A stretch of 64,000 nt of DNA. Source: Metabacillus litoralis (GTDB lineage Bacteria; Bacillota; Bacilli; Bacillales; Bacillaceae). Of this stretch, positions 49,073 through 56,492 are shown in pieces. Position 1 is the first letter of the stretch; every line of letters starts with the position of its first letter. The DNA is taken from contig NZ_CP033043.1 in assembly GCF_003667825.1 (NCBI RefSeq), positions 2,399,501 to 2,463,500 on the forward strand. The letters run 5' to 3'. The notes under the pieces are model-generated. The model searched no databases. It was not told the origin of the DNA and saw only the letters and a program-made list of their open reading frames with translations. Made by a program: the position numbers and the translations under genes.

Positions 49073-50758
49073 ATGAATATAAAGACGAACTTCGATACAA
49101 CCTGGCAGAAAGGCTTTTTTGAAAAACTAGATAGCGACGGACCTTGGTCGAACTGGGAGCTGTATAAGCTTGCTTATGAGGTTCAAAAAAATACAGCTGT
49201 ACCAACCTTTGAAGGGCTGCAAGCACCTAATCACCTACCACACTTCACTCCTCTTCCCCACCAACTAGAGGTGGCTCAAAGAGTCGTTGAAAAAATGAAC
49301 GGAAAAGCTATTCTAGCTGATGAAGTTGGTTTAGGAAAAACAATTGAAGCAGGATTAATTTTAAAAGAATATATGATTCGTGGACTAGTTAAAAAAGTGC
49401 TAATTTTAGTCCCTGCCTCCCTTGTTTCACAATGGGCCCGGGAATTAAATGAAAAGTTTTTTATTCCGGCAGTCGAGCAAAAGAAAAGCTATGTTTGGGA
49501 AGCATGTGATGTTGTTGTTTCATCAATTGACACAGCAAAACGTAGTCCCCATCGAGACATTGTTTATGAACAAAACTACGACTTAGTCATTATTGATGAA
49601 GCTCACAAGCTAAAAAATAATAAAACGAAAAACTATGAATTTGTTCAGAATCTAAAGAAAAAGTATTGCTTACTTTTAACCGCTACTCCCGTTCAAAACA
49701 GGGTTGAAGAGATTTTCAATCTTGTTTCACTGTTAAAACCAGGTCACCTTGGTAACGAAGCATACTTTACAGAGGTGTTCTCCGCTAAGGAGCGTTCTCT
49801 GGAGGATCATGAACATTTACGTGAATTAATTAACAAAGTAATGATTCGAAACCGTCGTGGAGACACCGGCATTGACTGGCCAAAACGGAATGTTGAAACA
49901 GTTCCGATTGAGTTTTCCGAAACCGAGCAAAACCTTTATGACACGATAACAGCTATAAAATCGTCTTCACAATATGCAGCAAATGCATTTTCGATCATGA
50001 CACTCCAACGTGAAGCGTGCAGCAGTCGTGAAGCCGTTTATATGACTTTGAAAAAAATGTTGGATTTGCCGGAAGAAGAGGAAGCTGCTCTACCAAATGA
50101 GGTTATTAAAGATATTATGATGGCGATAGACGGTGTAACACAAAACTCAAAAGCTCTGAAAGTTGTAGAGTTAATCAAAGAAATTGACGATAAAGTTATT
50201 ATCTTTACTGAATACCGTGCTACTCAGTTTTATTTACAATGGTTTCTACAACAAAACGGTATCAGCTCTGTTCCCTTCCGCGGAGGTTTTAAGCGAGGCA
50301 AAAAAGACTGGATGAAAGAACTATTCAAAAACCGTGTTCAAGTACTAATCGCAACCGAAGCCGGTGGTGAAGGGATTAACCTACAATTCTGTCATAATAT
50401 TATTAACTATGATTTACCATGGAATCCAATGAGGCTGGAACAACGGATCGGACGTATCCACCGCTTAGGACAAGAACATGACGTAAACATCTACAATATG
50501 GCAACAAGAAACACTGTTGAAGAACATATCCTGACTCTTTTATATGACAAAATTAACTTATTTGAAAAAGTCATCGGAGATCTTGATGAAATTTTAACTC
50601 GACTAGAAATCAAAAACTTTGACGAGCATATTCAAGACATTATGATCAATTCAAAAAGTGATCGGGAAATGAAGATTAAGATGGAAAATTTAACATCCAT
50701 TCTTGATTATGCCCAACACTCACAAGAACAACGAAAAGCGGCTAGTGGTGACAAATAA
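49073..50758 (+). CDS. yqhH: SNF2-type helicase YqhH
   Basis: 561 residues from the ATG at 49073 (GAAAGGA site upstream); the frame is open to 48998 but those residues are unlike relatives. DEAD-like motifs: Walker A LADEVGLGKTIEAG, motif II VIIDEAHKLKNN, motif III LTATPVQN, helicase C-terminal domain with EAGGEGINLQFC and RIGRIHRLGQ. RapA/HepA-like ATPase that should move along DNA and disturb bound proteins; its target is unknown. Pairs with yqhG. Confidence 0.93.
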   Translation: MNIKTNFDTTWQKGFFEKLDSDGPWSNWELYKLAYEVQKNTAVPTFEGLQAPNHLPHFTPLPHQLEVAQRVVEKMNGKAILADEVGLGKTIEAGLILKEYMIRGLVKKVLILVPASLVSQWARELNEKFFIPAVEQKKSYVWEACDVVVSSIDTAKRSPHRDIVYEQNYDLVIIDEAHKLKNNKTKNYEFVQNLKKKYCLLLTATPVQNRVEEIFNLVSLLKPGHLGNEAYFTEVFSAKERSLEDHEHLRELINKVMIRNRRGDTGIDWPKRNVETVPIEFSETEQNLYDTITAIKSSSQYAANAFSIMTLQREACSSREAVYMTLKKMLDLPEEEEAALPNEVIKDIMMAIDGVTQNSKALKVVELIKEIDDKVIIFTEYRATQFYLQWFLQQNGISSVPFRGGFKRGKKDWMKELFKNRVQVLIATEAGGEGINLQFCHNIINYDLPWNPMRLEQRIGRIHRLGQEHDVNIYNMATRNTVEEHILTLLYDKINLFEKVIGDLDEILTRLEIKNFDEHIQDIMINSKSDREMKIKMENLTSILDYAQHSQEQRKAASGDK

Positions 50759-50783
50759 ATTTTTCTGAAAGGTGGCGAAAAGC

Positions 50784-51581
50784 ATGCAACAAGAGCAAAT
50801 TCACAGCTATTTAGAAAGCTTCTTCACAGCCAATTCCTGTGACATCATTGAAAAAGGCCAAGGCTACATGACCGTTCAGCTAACCATTGAAATGGACAAG
50901 GAATTAATGAACCGCCCTTTCTACTGGCATTACCTTGAAAAAACTAACGGTGTTCCAAACCCGATGAAGCTCACACTGATCACAGACCAAAATCGTGCTC
51001 CAAGTGATCTTAAAGGCGAGGTCATGCACTTCGGTGCCCCCCGCCTTCACCAAATTTTTCGTTCGACAACAAATTTAGGTAGCTATATCCGACTTTTTGA
51101 GCAGGTCAAAGAACCAGGTGGAAACATCCCACTACACCCTTGGATTGGTGTTAACATTATAGTTTCCTATCAGTGTGACATGAAAAAAGATCAGCTCTAT
51201 TCGATTGGATTACATTTGGTAAGTGGGACTTTAGTAGAAAACTTTCAAGAAAAACTTGAGAAATTGGAGCTAACACCGAAGATCCCAGACCTTTGTTTTA
51301 CCATGACACCGTTAATCAAACCCCAAAGTGGACTTAAACGGATTGAGCAGTTTATTATGCAATCTATTCATGAACAAGATCATTCCTGGGCGGATAAAGC
51401 ACGCGAAAGATGGAATGAGGATTTGAAGCTTTTGGATCATTTTTATGAAGATATGGATGAGAAGCCCGATTGTTATGAGGTGGAAAAGGAAGCGTTGAGG
51501 GAGCTTTATGAACCGCAGATCAATATTTCGGTCCAAAATGGAGGGGTTTTTTATTTGACTCCGCAGGGGATATTTAAATAG
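50784..51581 (+). CDS. yqhG: YqhG
   Basis: 265 residues from the ATG at 50784, with AAAGGTGG upstream; GTG 50772 is also open. No membrane segment. Family of unknown function always next to yqhH, so probably its partner. Contains conserved YLESFFTANSCDII, RPFYWHYLEKTNGVPNP and ELYEPQINISVQNGGVFYL. Confidence 0.9.
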   Translation: MQQEQIHSYLESFFTANSCDIIEKGQGYMTVQLTIEMDKELMNRPFYWHYLEKTNGVPNPMKLTLITDQNRAPSDLKGEVMHFGAPRLHQIFRSTTNLGSYIRLFEQVKEPGGNIPLHPWIGVNIIVSYQCDMKKDQLYSIGLHLVSGTLVENFQEKLEKLELTPKIPDLCFTMTPLIKPQSGLKRIEQFIMQSIHEQDHSWADKARERWNEDLKLLDHFYEDMDEKPDCYEVEKEALRELYEPQINISVQNGGVFYLTPQGIFK

Positions 51582-51587
51582 TATTAC

Positions 51588-51620
51588 GAAATGACAATCG
51601 GTACCGATTGTCATTTTTTG
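51588..51620 (+). terminator. Terminator of the yqhHG operon
   Basis: AAATGACAATCGG and CCGATTGTCATTT form a near-perfect 13-bp stem followed by TTTTG, 8 bases after yqhG. Confidence 0.92.
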
Positions 51621-51637
51621 TAAAAAAGTAAATTTTG

Positions 51638-51645
51638 TTCGACAA
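51638..51645 (-). promoter_or_regulatory. Spo0A box upstream of sinI
   Basis: TTCGACAA, the exact reverse complement of the 0A box. In B. subtilis sinI is activated by phosphorylated Spo0A. It lies about 280 bases before the riboswitch, so action on the sinI promoter is uncertain. A weaker 0A-like TTATCGACA at 51803-51811 sits about 35 bases before a TATAAT at 51843. Confidence 0.45.
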
Positions 51646-51916
51646 AAATTCAATTTTAGACACGACTTCTTATATTAATAATATGTAAACAAAAACCCCT
51701 TAACATATTATAACCCCCCCTAAACAGACAACAAATCAGGACTAATTACCCGTTTAATATTACAGTAAAATTAAAAAAACCATCAATTAAAGAAATTTTT
51801 CCTTATCGACACCATTCTGCACACTTTCTAAAAATTCCCTTTTATAATAAGAATAGTTAATAAGACAGACATTTTTCAAGGACTTTTGCAACGTTAGGTT
51901 AGTCATTCAGTGACAA

Positions 51917-51922
51917 TATAAT
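51917..51922 (+). promoter_or_regulatory. Candidate -10 element of sinI
   Basis: TATAAT at 51917-51922 would place transcription start near 51929, exactly at the aptamer. The -35 (TTAGGT, spacing 17) is weak, suggesting an activator. A second TATAAT at 51843-51848 is an alternative. Confidence 0.4.
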
Positions 51923-51929
51923 CAGTTCA

Positions 51930-52016
51930 AAGGCAAACCTATTGAAAAATAGGGACGCAAAGTCACAGATCTTCAGTATTAAAAACTAAGATGGCTGGGC
52001 TGCCTGGAATACAGGA
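51930..52016 (+). ncRNA. Cyclic-di-GMP class I riboswitch (GEMM-I) in the sinI leader
   Basis: The order of conserved blocks fits GEMM-I: AGGCAAACC at 51931-51939, a GAAA-tetraloop hairpin CCTATTGAAAAATAGG (51938-51953), GGGACGCAAAGTCAC (51952-51966), then after a variable arm GATGGCTGGGCTGCC ending near 52014. AGGCA can pair with TGCCT to close P1. The aptamer ends about ten bases before the AGGAGG site (52024-52029) of sinI. No terminator with T run follows, so control is probably at translation. Ligand binding is inferred from the consensus. Confidence 0.88.
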
Positions 52017-52038
52017 GTATTTTAGGAGGATGAGATAG

Positions 52039-52185
52039 TTGAATAATGAAACGATACACAATCTTATTAAAGACAGACAGCTTGACCACGAATGGGTTGA
52101 ATTAATTTTAGAAGCATTGGAAATTGGTATTAGTGTAGAAGAAATTAAAGAATTCTTTATTAAGATGGGAAGTCCTGCTGTTTAA
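52039..52185 (+). CDS. sinI: SinI, antirepressor of SinR
   Basis: 48 residues from a TTG start, AGGAGG 9 bases upstream. The core LDHEWVELILEALEIGISVEEIKEFF matches the SinR-binding helical hairpin of B. subtilis SinI (Leu-Asp-x-Glu-Trp-Val-Glu start). Binds SinR one-to-one and frees its targets. The C-terminal tail of B. subtilis SinI is missing; the protein stops after KMGSPAV. Non-ATG start plus a riboswitch leader suggest tight dosage control. Confidence 0.92.
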   Translation: MNNETIHNLIKDRQLDHEWVELILEALEIGISVEEIKEFFIKMGSPAV

Positions 52186-52252
52186 CTCATTCTTACATAA
52201 AATTTTTTTAGAAAACCGTTCTCCATATCAAACAAATCCCTTCTTTATATGT

Positions 52253-52258
52253 TATAAT
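52253..52258 (+). promoter_or_regulatory. Candidate -10 element of sinR
   Basis: TATAAT 28 bases before the sinR start, in the gap between sinI and sinR. B. subtilis has a separate constitutive sinR promoter in this place. A GTTCTCC (52218-52224) nearby resembles a SinR site. Confidence 0.45.
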
Positions 52259-52285
52259 AGCATTATTAAAGGAAGGTGACTTGAC

Positions 52286-52621
52286 GTGATTGGCCCACGA
52301 ATTAAAAAATATAGAACCCAAAAAAACCTATCATTATCCGAACTAGCAGAACGAGCAGGAGTTGCAAAATCATATTTAAGTTCGATTGAGCGCAATCTCC
52401 AGTCAAATCCTTCTGTTCAGTTTCTGGAAAAGGTGTCATCTGTACTCGGTGTATCGGTAAATACCCTCCTAAATGAACAAAATGAAACGGATCCCGAAGA
52501 ACTTGACTTAGAATGGACAAAACTTGTTCAAGATGCGATGAAATCCGGTGTGTCTAAAGAACAGTTTAAGGAATTTTTGGAGTTTAACAAGTGGAGACTT
52601 CAGAATGATCCTGATAAATGA
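52286..52621 (+). CDS. sinR: SinR, biofilm master repressor
   Basis: 111 residues from a GTG start with GGAAGGTGA upstream. Xre-type helix-turn-helix at 1-62 (IGPRIKKYRTQKNLSLSEL, SYLSSIERNLQSNPS) and a C-terminal SinI-like helical hairpin (LDLEWTKLVQDAMKSG, FKEFLEFNKWR) used for dimer formation and SinI binding. In B. subtilis it represses matrix operons eps and tapA. Very close to B. subtilis SinR. Confidence 0.95.
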   Translation: MIGPRIKKYRTQKNLSLSELAERAGVAKSYLSSIERNLQSNPSVQFLEKVSSVLGVSVNTLLNEQNETDPEELDLEWTKLVQDAMKSGVSKEQFKEFLEFNKWRLQNDPDK

Positions 52622-52738
52622 GGGCATGGTTGGTGGCTTAGGCTGCTGATTGTGCTTTTTTGTTTTTATGTTGTTTGTTATAGTGAACGAAAAATATATC
52701 CTTCTTTTCTATAATTCCATCCTTTCTACAGAATATAC

Positions 52739-52798
52739 TTGTCGAAAATTAGGACTTTTCTTTTAGTAATTAGATATATATAATGTTATTGAGAACAA
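52739..52798 (+). promoter_or_regulatory. Promoter region of the RiPP operon with 0A box and SinR-like site
   Basis: A perfect 0A box TTGTCGAA (52739-52746) lies 32 bases before a TATAAT (52779-52784) whose -35 region is poor, the layout of a Spo0A-activated sigma-A promoter. GAGAACAA (52791-52798), the reverse complement of TTGTTCTC, matches six of seven positions of the SinR consensus GTTCTYT and covers the expected start of transcription. Confidence 0.55.
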
Positions 52799-52842
52799 CA
52801 AAGTGTATAACGAACTATAACAAGCAGATTTCATCACTCTGT

Positions 52843-52862
52843 TTGTTCTTTATAAAGAATAA
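52843..52862 (+). promoter_or_regulatory. SinR operator-like inverted repeat before the precursor gene
   Basis: GTTCTTTATAAAGAAT (52845-52860) is a palindrome with one mismatch and fits the SinR inverted repeat known from the tapA promoter (TTTGTTCT half site). It lies just before the ribosome site (AGGAGGTG) of the precursor gene. Confidence 0.55.
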
Positions 52863-52880
52863 ACAGGAGGTGAGAAATAA

Positions 52881-53090
52881 ATGACCCTAAAAACAAGTGA
52901 TAATCGTCCGTTGGTTTTGGACCATCAGGCGATTCGGTTTGAGACTGCTCAGAGTTGGAATCCTGGAAAAGGTAATACGAACCATCCCGGAACAGGAAAT
53001 GATGGAGTAAACTGGCCAGGAAATAATCCAAATCCTACTCCAGGAGGGGCTGGAGCACCTGGTAAAGGTGCTGAGAATAGACGTAAGTAA
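52881..53090 (+). CDS. Putative RiPP precursor peptide, Gly/Asn/Pro-rich
   Basis: 69 residues, strong AGGAGGTG site. Residues 8-26 (RPLVLDHQAIRFETAQSW) look like a leader: they keep a Pro, a Phe and a Thr in roughly the order seen in leaders recognised by PqqD-like proteins. The rest (27-63) is a Gly/Asn/Pro-rich region with repeated NPG, HPG, WPG, APG and ends basic (ENRRK). No Cys, no Ser after 25. There is no obvious lasso ring, since no Asp or Glu lies 7-9 residues after a suitable Gly or Ala at the leader end. The call rests on position and neighbours. Confidence 0.7.
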   Translation: MTLKTSDNRPLVLDHQAIRFETAQSWNPGKGNTNHPGTGNDGVNWPGNNPNPTPGGAGAPGKGAENRRK

Positions 53091-53101
53091 TATCAATCTT
53101 T

Positions 53102-53132
53102 TCAGGAGGTCTTCTTCTTTGACCTCCTATTT
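53102..53132 (+). terminator. Hairpin between precursor and kinase genes
   Basis: AGGAGGTC and GACCTCCT (53104-53111 and 53121-53128) form a perfect 8-bp stem followed only by ATTT. Probably a leaky terminator or stabilising structure that yields more precursor than enzymes; it also masks an AGGAGG. Confidence 0.7.
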
Positions 53133-53153
53133 GGGAAATGAGGAAAAGTTAAA

Positions 53154-53936
53154 ATGTATTACTCACATATAAAAATAGCAGAACACAAACTGGTAGTTTC
53201 TAGTTATTCAACTAAAATAGTAAACTTAGTTAAGGAAAATTTTATGGATGAAATTAATGAAGATATTAAACCAAATCTCTCAGTCCATATAGATGATGGA
53301 TACGGGATTCCATTCAATGGGTATGAAGTATCCATTACCAAAACCAAAGAATACATTTCTTTTAAGCGTTCTGACTACATTATCCGCATAGATAATTTAT
53401 ACAGAAACGCAATGATCTGGGTACATGATGAACTTGCTTTAAAACATGCTTTAATGAATTTGTATAGCTCTTTTATCGTCTATCATAATTGGGGAATCCT
53501 ACTTCATTCTTCTTGTGTTATTGATAACGACAATGCACATATTTTTTCCGGACATTCTGGTGCGGGGAAATCTACAGCTGCAAGACTTTCTTCACCAAGG
53601 GAATTATTATCTGATGAGGCATCTATTATTAAAATTTCCCCTGACAGTGTAACTGTCTTCGATTCCCCTTTTAGAAGTGAATTAAATAGTAAATGCATAA
53701 ATACATCATTTGAGTTAGGGAGTATTCAACTACTACATCAATCTCTAAAGAATAAAAGAGAACAAATACAAAAATCAAACAGCATGCTACATTTAATGGA
53801 CAAAGTCTTTTATTGGGATGATTCTCCCAAGGAGACTACTAAAATCTTTCATTTGCTCCATTACCTAGTACACCAAGTACCAATCTATGACCTCCATTTT
53901 CAAAAAAACAATACCTTTTGGGAGATGATCTCATAA
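53154..53936 (+). CDS. HPr-kinase-like protein of RiPP clusters
   Basis: 260 residues. P-loop GHSGAGKST at 133-141 preceded by LLHSS, with LLSDE following, the HprK/PEP-carboxykinase-like nucleotide fold. In lasso clusters (paeninodin, pseudomycoidin) homologues phosphorylate a C-terminal Ser of the precursor. This precursor has no Ser at its end, so substrate or chemistry may differ. ATG with GAGGAAAAG upstream. Stop overlaps the next start (TAATG). Confidence 0.85.
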   Translation: MYYSHIKIAEHKLVVSSYSTKIVNLVKENFMDEINEDIKPNLSVHIDDGYGIPFNGYEVSITKTKEYISFKRSDYIIRIDNLYRNAMIWVHDELALKHALMNLYSSFIVYHNWGILLHSSCVIDNDNAHIFSGHSGAGKSTAARLSSPRELLSDEASIIKISPDSVTVFDSPFRSELNSKCINTSFELGSIQLLHQSLKNKREQIQKSNSMLHLMDKVFYWDDSPKETTKIFHLLHYLVHQVPIYDLHFQKNNTFWEMIS

Positions 53937-54202
53937 TGACACAGTATATCAAAAAAAGTGATTATGAAGCTGTTCAGCTTGATGATCAGTGGATTATATT
54001 AAATACAGACCAATTTACAGTAACAAAATTAAATGATTTGGGTGGATATTGCTGGTCTTTACTTGACTCACCTCAAACTGTTGAAAGGATGACGCAATTG
54101 ATTGAGGAAAAATATATTTTAGATAATAACTCCCTTTCTTCTAGTATACAAGAATTTCTACAAGAGTTAATAGAATATGGATTGGTCCAACATGCAGTTT
54201 AA
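53936..54202 (+). CDS. PqqD-like leader-recognition protein
   Basis: 88 residues from the ATG at 53936 that overlaps the kinase stop. Winged-helix PqqD/RRE pattern: DDQWIILNTDQFTVTKLNDLGGYCWSLLD, then a helical half with FLQELIEYGLV. Such proteins bind RiPP leader peptides and hand them to modifying enzymes. Likely binds residues 8-26 of the precursor. Overlaps the peptidase gene. Confidence 0.85.
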   Translation: MTQYIKKSDYEAVQLDDQWIILNTDQFTVTKLNDLGGYCWSLLDSPQTVERMTQLIEEKYILDNNSLSSSIQEFLQELIEYGLVQHAV

Positions 54203-54668
54203 TCAAGATACTGTCGAGTTATTACTAATAACTATAAAAAAATACGGTTGGATAGATCTACCCTCGTATGGTACTAGCATGTACCCTTACATAAAAAAAG
54301 GAAACATATGTCGATTTGTTCATTTTGATGAAATGAACGTTAAAAAAGGAGACATTTTACTTTATCATACAAACTCTGGTCAATTAATAGCCCATCGATT
54401 ACTTTCTGTTCTAAAACAAGATAATAATCAGAAACAATTTGTTTTAAAAGGTGATACAAATCTATGTACAGATGAGCCTATTAATCAAAATCAAATAATA
54501 GGTAAGCTCATCACAATCCAAACTACAAAAAGTAAGAAATACACAAATAAGTTCCCCTCCATTGCCTGGAGCAAGTTCATATTATCTTTTCCAATTGTTT
54601 CAAGGCTACTAAGATACTATCTGTCAGTAGAATATCAATACAAAAATCGTTCGGGAGTCTCTACATGA
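54177..54668 (+). CDS. S26/S24-type signal-peptidase-like protein
   Basis: 163 residues. Ser34 in GTSMYPYI and His73 in LIAHRLLSV replace the Ser-Lys dyad of ordinary SPase I, as in SipW and eukaryotic-type signal peptidases; KGDTNLCTDEP follows as in that family. A hydrophobic stretch near 120-140 (ILSFPIVSRLLRYYL) may touch the membrane. Candidate leader-cleaving enzyme of the operon. Start 54177 or 54192. Confidence 0.8.
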   Translation: MDWSNMQFNQDTVELLLITIKKYGWIDLPSYGTSMYPYIKKGNICRFVHFDEMNVKKGDILLYHTNSGQLIAHRLLSVLKQDNNQKQFVLKGDTNLCTDEPINQNQIIGKLITIQTTKSKKYTNKFPSIAWSKFILSFPIVSRLLRYYLSVEYQYKNRSGVST

Positions 54669-56473
54669 TAACTGATAAACTATCATCTATCTTAAAGGAA
54701 ATAAATTTAAAAGGAATCAAGAGAACCTTTCAGTTATTAGGTCCATATATCCTTTCTAGCTGGAAATCGTATACTGGACTTATCGTTATTTTATTCGCAG
54801 ATATTTTTTTAACTATCGGTTTTGCTTGGTTCTTTGGAACAATTACAGATGCAGCAGTATCTGGGGAATTCGATAAAATTAAATCCTTACTGCTTGTTGT
54901 ATCAATCCTAATTGTTAGCAGCCAAATAGTTACCTTTTTTAATACCTATTTAGAATCCTATGTAACAAGTAAAATAAAAAGAGATCTAAAGGAATATGTC
55001 CTAAAACAAATTATGTTGTTACCCACTAGTAAACTGTCAAAAATCCGTACTGGTGAACTAATGACTCATTTTACAAATGACATTAATTGTATTGATGGTG
55101 TAATTGGTAGTAACCTTATATACCTTATTCAACTTCCACTAATATCAATAGCTGTGTTTATTTATATGCTCCAAATTAATTGGCAATTATCAGTGCTTAG
55201 CCTTTTTATCATCCCCATCGCAATAGTCGCTGGTGGGATTTTTGGTATTCTTATTAGAAATAATAGTCGAACAATTTACAATAAAATAGGTGATATAAAT
55301 AGTCAGCTCAATGAAACATTTCAAGGAATACCAATTATCCGCTCATTTCTTATTGAACGATTGTTTTTAAGGAAATTTTATGATCAAAACCACTCTTTGT
55401 TTGACTTAGAGATGAAAAACGCTAAACTACGTGGGACCTTTTATGTTGTTGGTGGTCTGATTTCGTCTATTACTTACATTATAAGCCTTTGTTTAGGAGC
55501 TTTTTTTGTATCTAATGGACAAATCACAGTTGGTTCTCTTCTAACTTTCGTAACCCTAATGCAACATCTAATTAGTCCTCTTACAGGGCTTGCAGGCTTA
55601 TGGGGAAGCTTTCAAAGCTCAGCATCTGCTGTTGAACGGATCTCAAATGTACTCGATATTCAACCAATAAATAAAGAGCTCCCTACCTATGTTGATTCAG
55701 TTAAAATACCTAAAACTATACAGTTTAGTCATATTTCTTTCTCATATGAACAAGAAATGCAGATTTTTAATTCACTAAACTTAACGATCCAAACTGGAAA
55801 GGTTATTGCATTTGTAGGTCCTAGTGGTGCAGGAAAAACAACATTATTTCACTTACTTCAAGGATTTTATCAGCCACAATCCGGGCAAATTTTAATGGAT
55901 AACACTCCCATAGATCAACTATCTTCCTCTCACCTCAGAAGTACTTTTGCTCATGTCGCACAAGATACTTTTTTATTTAGCGGCACTATTAAAGATAACC
56001 TATTACTCGCTCGACCAAACATTAGCGAATTAGAAATGATCAATGCTGCGATAGCTGCTAATATCCATGACTTCATTATGTCACTACCCGAACAATACAA
56101 CACTGAAATTGGTGAACGTGGAGTAAGACTTTCCGGAGGACAAAAACAAAGAATTTCTATTGCCAGGGCAATATTAAAGGATGCTCCAATTCTATTACTT
56201 GATGAAGCTACATCTGCTTTGGATAGCGAGTCAGAGTTTAAGGTGAAAGAAGCATTGGAAAGATTGATGAAGAAAAAAACGACTTTAGTCATTGCCCATC
56301 GTTTATCAACAATACAACATGCTGATGTAATTGTTGTTCTTGATAACGGTGAAATCGTTCAACTTGGTACACATGAAGAGTTAATGCTGCAACCTGGCTT
56401 ATACAGAAGACTAACAGAGACTCAATCTTTAGCACAGGAAATATATAAAGAGAACAGCGCTATATCTATATGA
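54665..56473 (+). CDS. ABC exporter of the RiPP operon
   Basis: 602 residues, six membrane helices (about 35-320) fused to an ATPase: Walker A GPSGAGKTTLFH, signature LSGGQKQRISIARAIL, Walker B ILLLDEATSALD, H-loop VIAHRLST. No C39 peptidase domain at the N-terminus, so leader removal must be done elsewhere. Half-transporter that should act as homodimer. Start overlaps the peptidase stop (ATGA). Confidence 0.92.
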   Translation: MITDKLSSILKEINLKGIKRTFQLLGPYILSSWKSYTGLIVILFADIFLTIGFAWFFGTITDAAVSGEFDKIKSLLLVVSILIVSSQIVTFFNTYLESYVTSKIKRDLKEYVLKQIMLLPTSKLSKIRTGELMTHFTNDINCIDGVIGSNLIYLIQLPLISIAVFIYMLQINWQLSVLSLFIIPIAIVAGGIFGILIRNNSRTIYNKIGDINSQLNETFQGIPIIRSFLIERLFLRKFYDQNHSLFDLEMKNAKLRGTFYVVGGLISSITYIISLCLGAFFVSNGQITVGSLLTFVTLMQHLISPLTGLAGLWGSFQSSASAVERISNVLDIQPINKELPTYVDSVKIPKTIQFSHISFSYEQEMQIFNSLNLTIQTGKVIAFVGPSGAGKTTLFHLLQGFYQPQSGQILMDNTPIDQLSSSHLRSTFAHVAQDTFLFSGTIKDNLLLARPNISELEMINAAIAANIHDFIMSLPEQYNTEIGERGVRLSGGQKQRISIARAILKDAPILLLDEATSALDSESEFKVKEALERLMKKKTTLVIAHRLSTIQHADVIVVLDNGEIVQLGTHEELMLQPGLYRRLTETQSLAQEIYKENSAISI

Positions 56474-56492
56474 CAGAAGGAGGTGCATAAAT

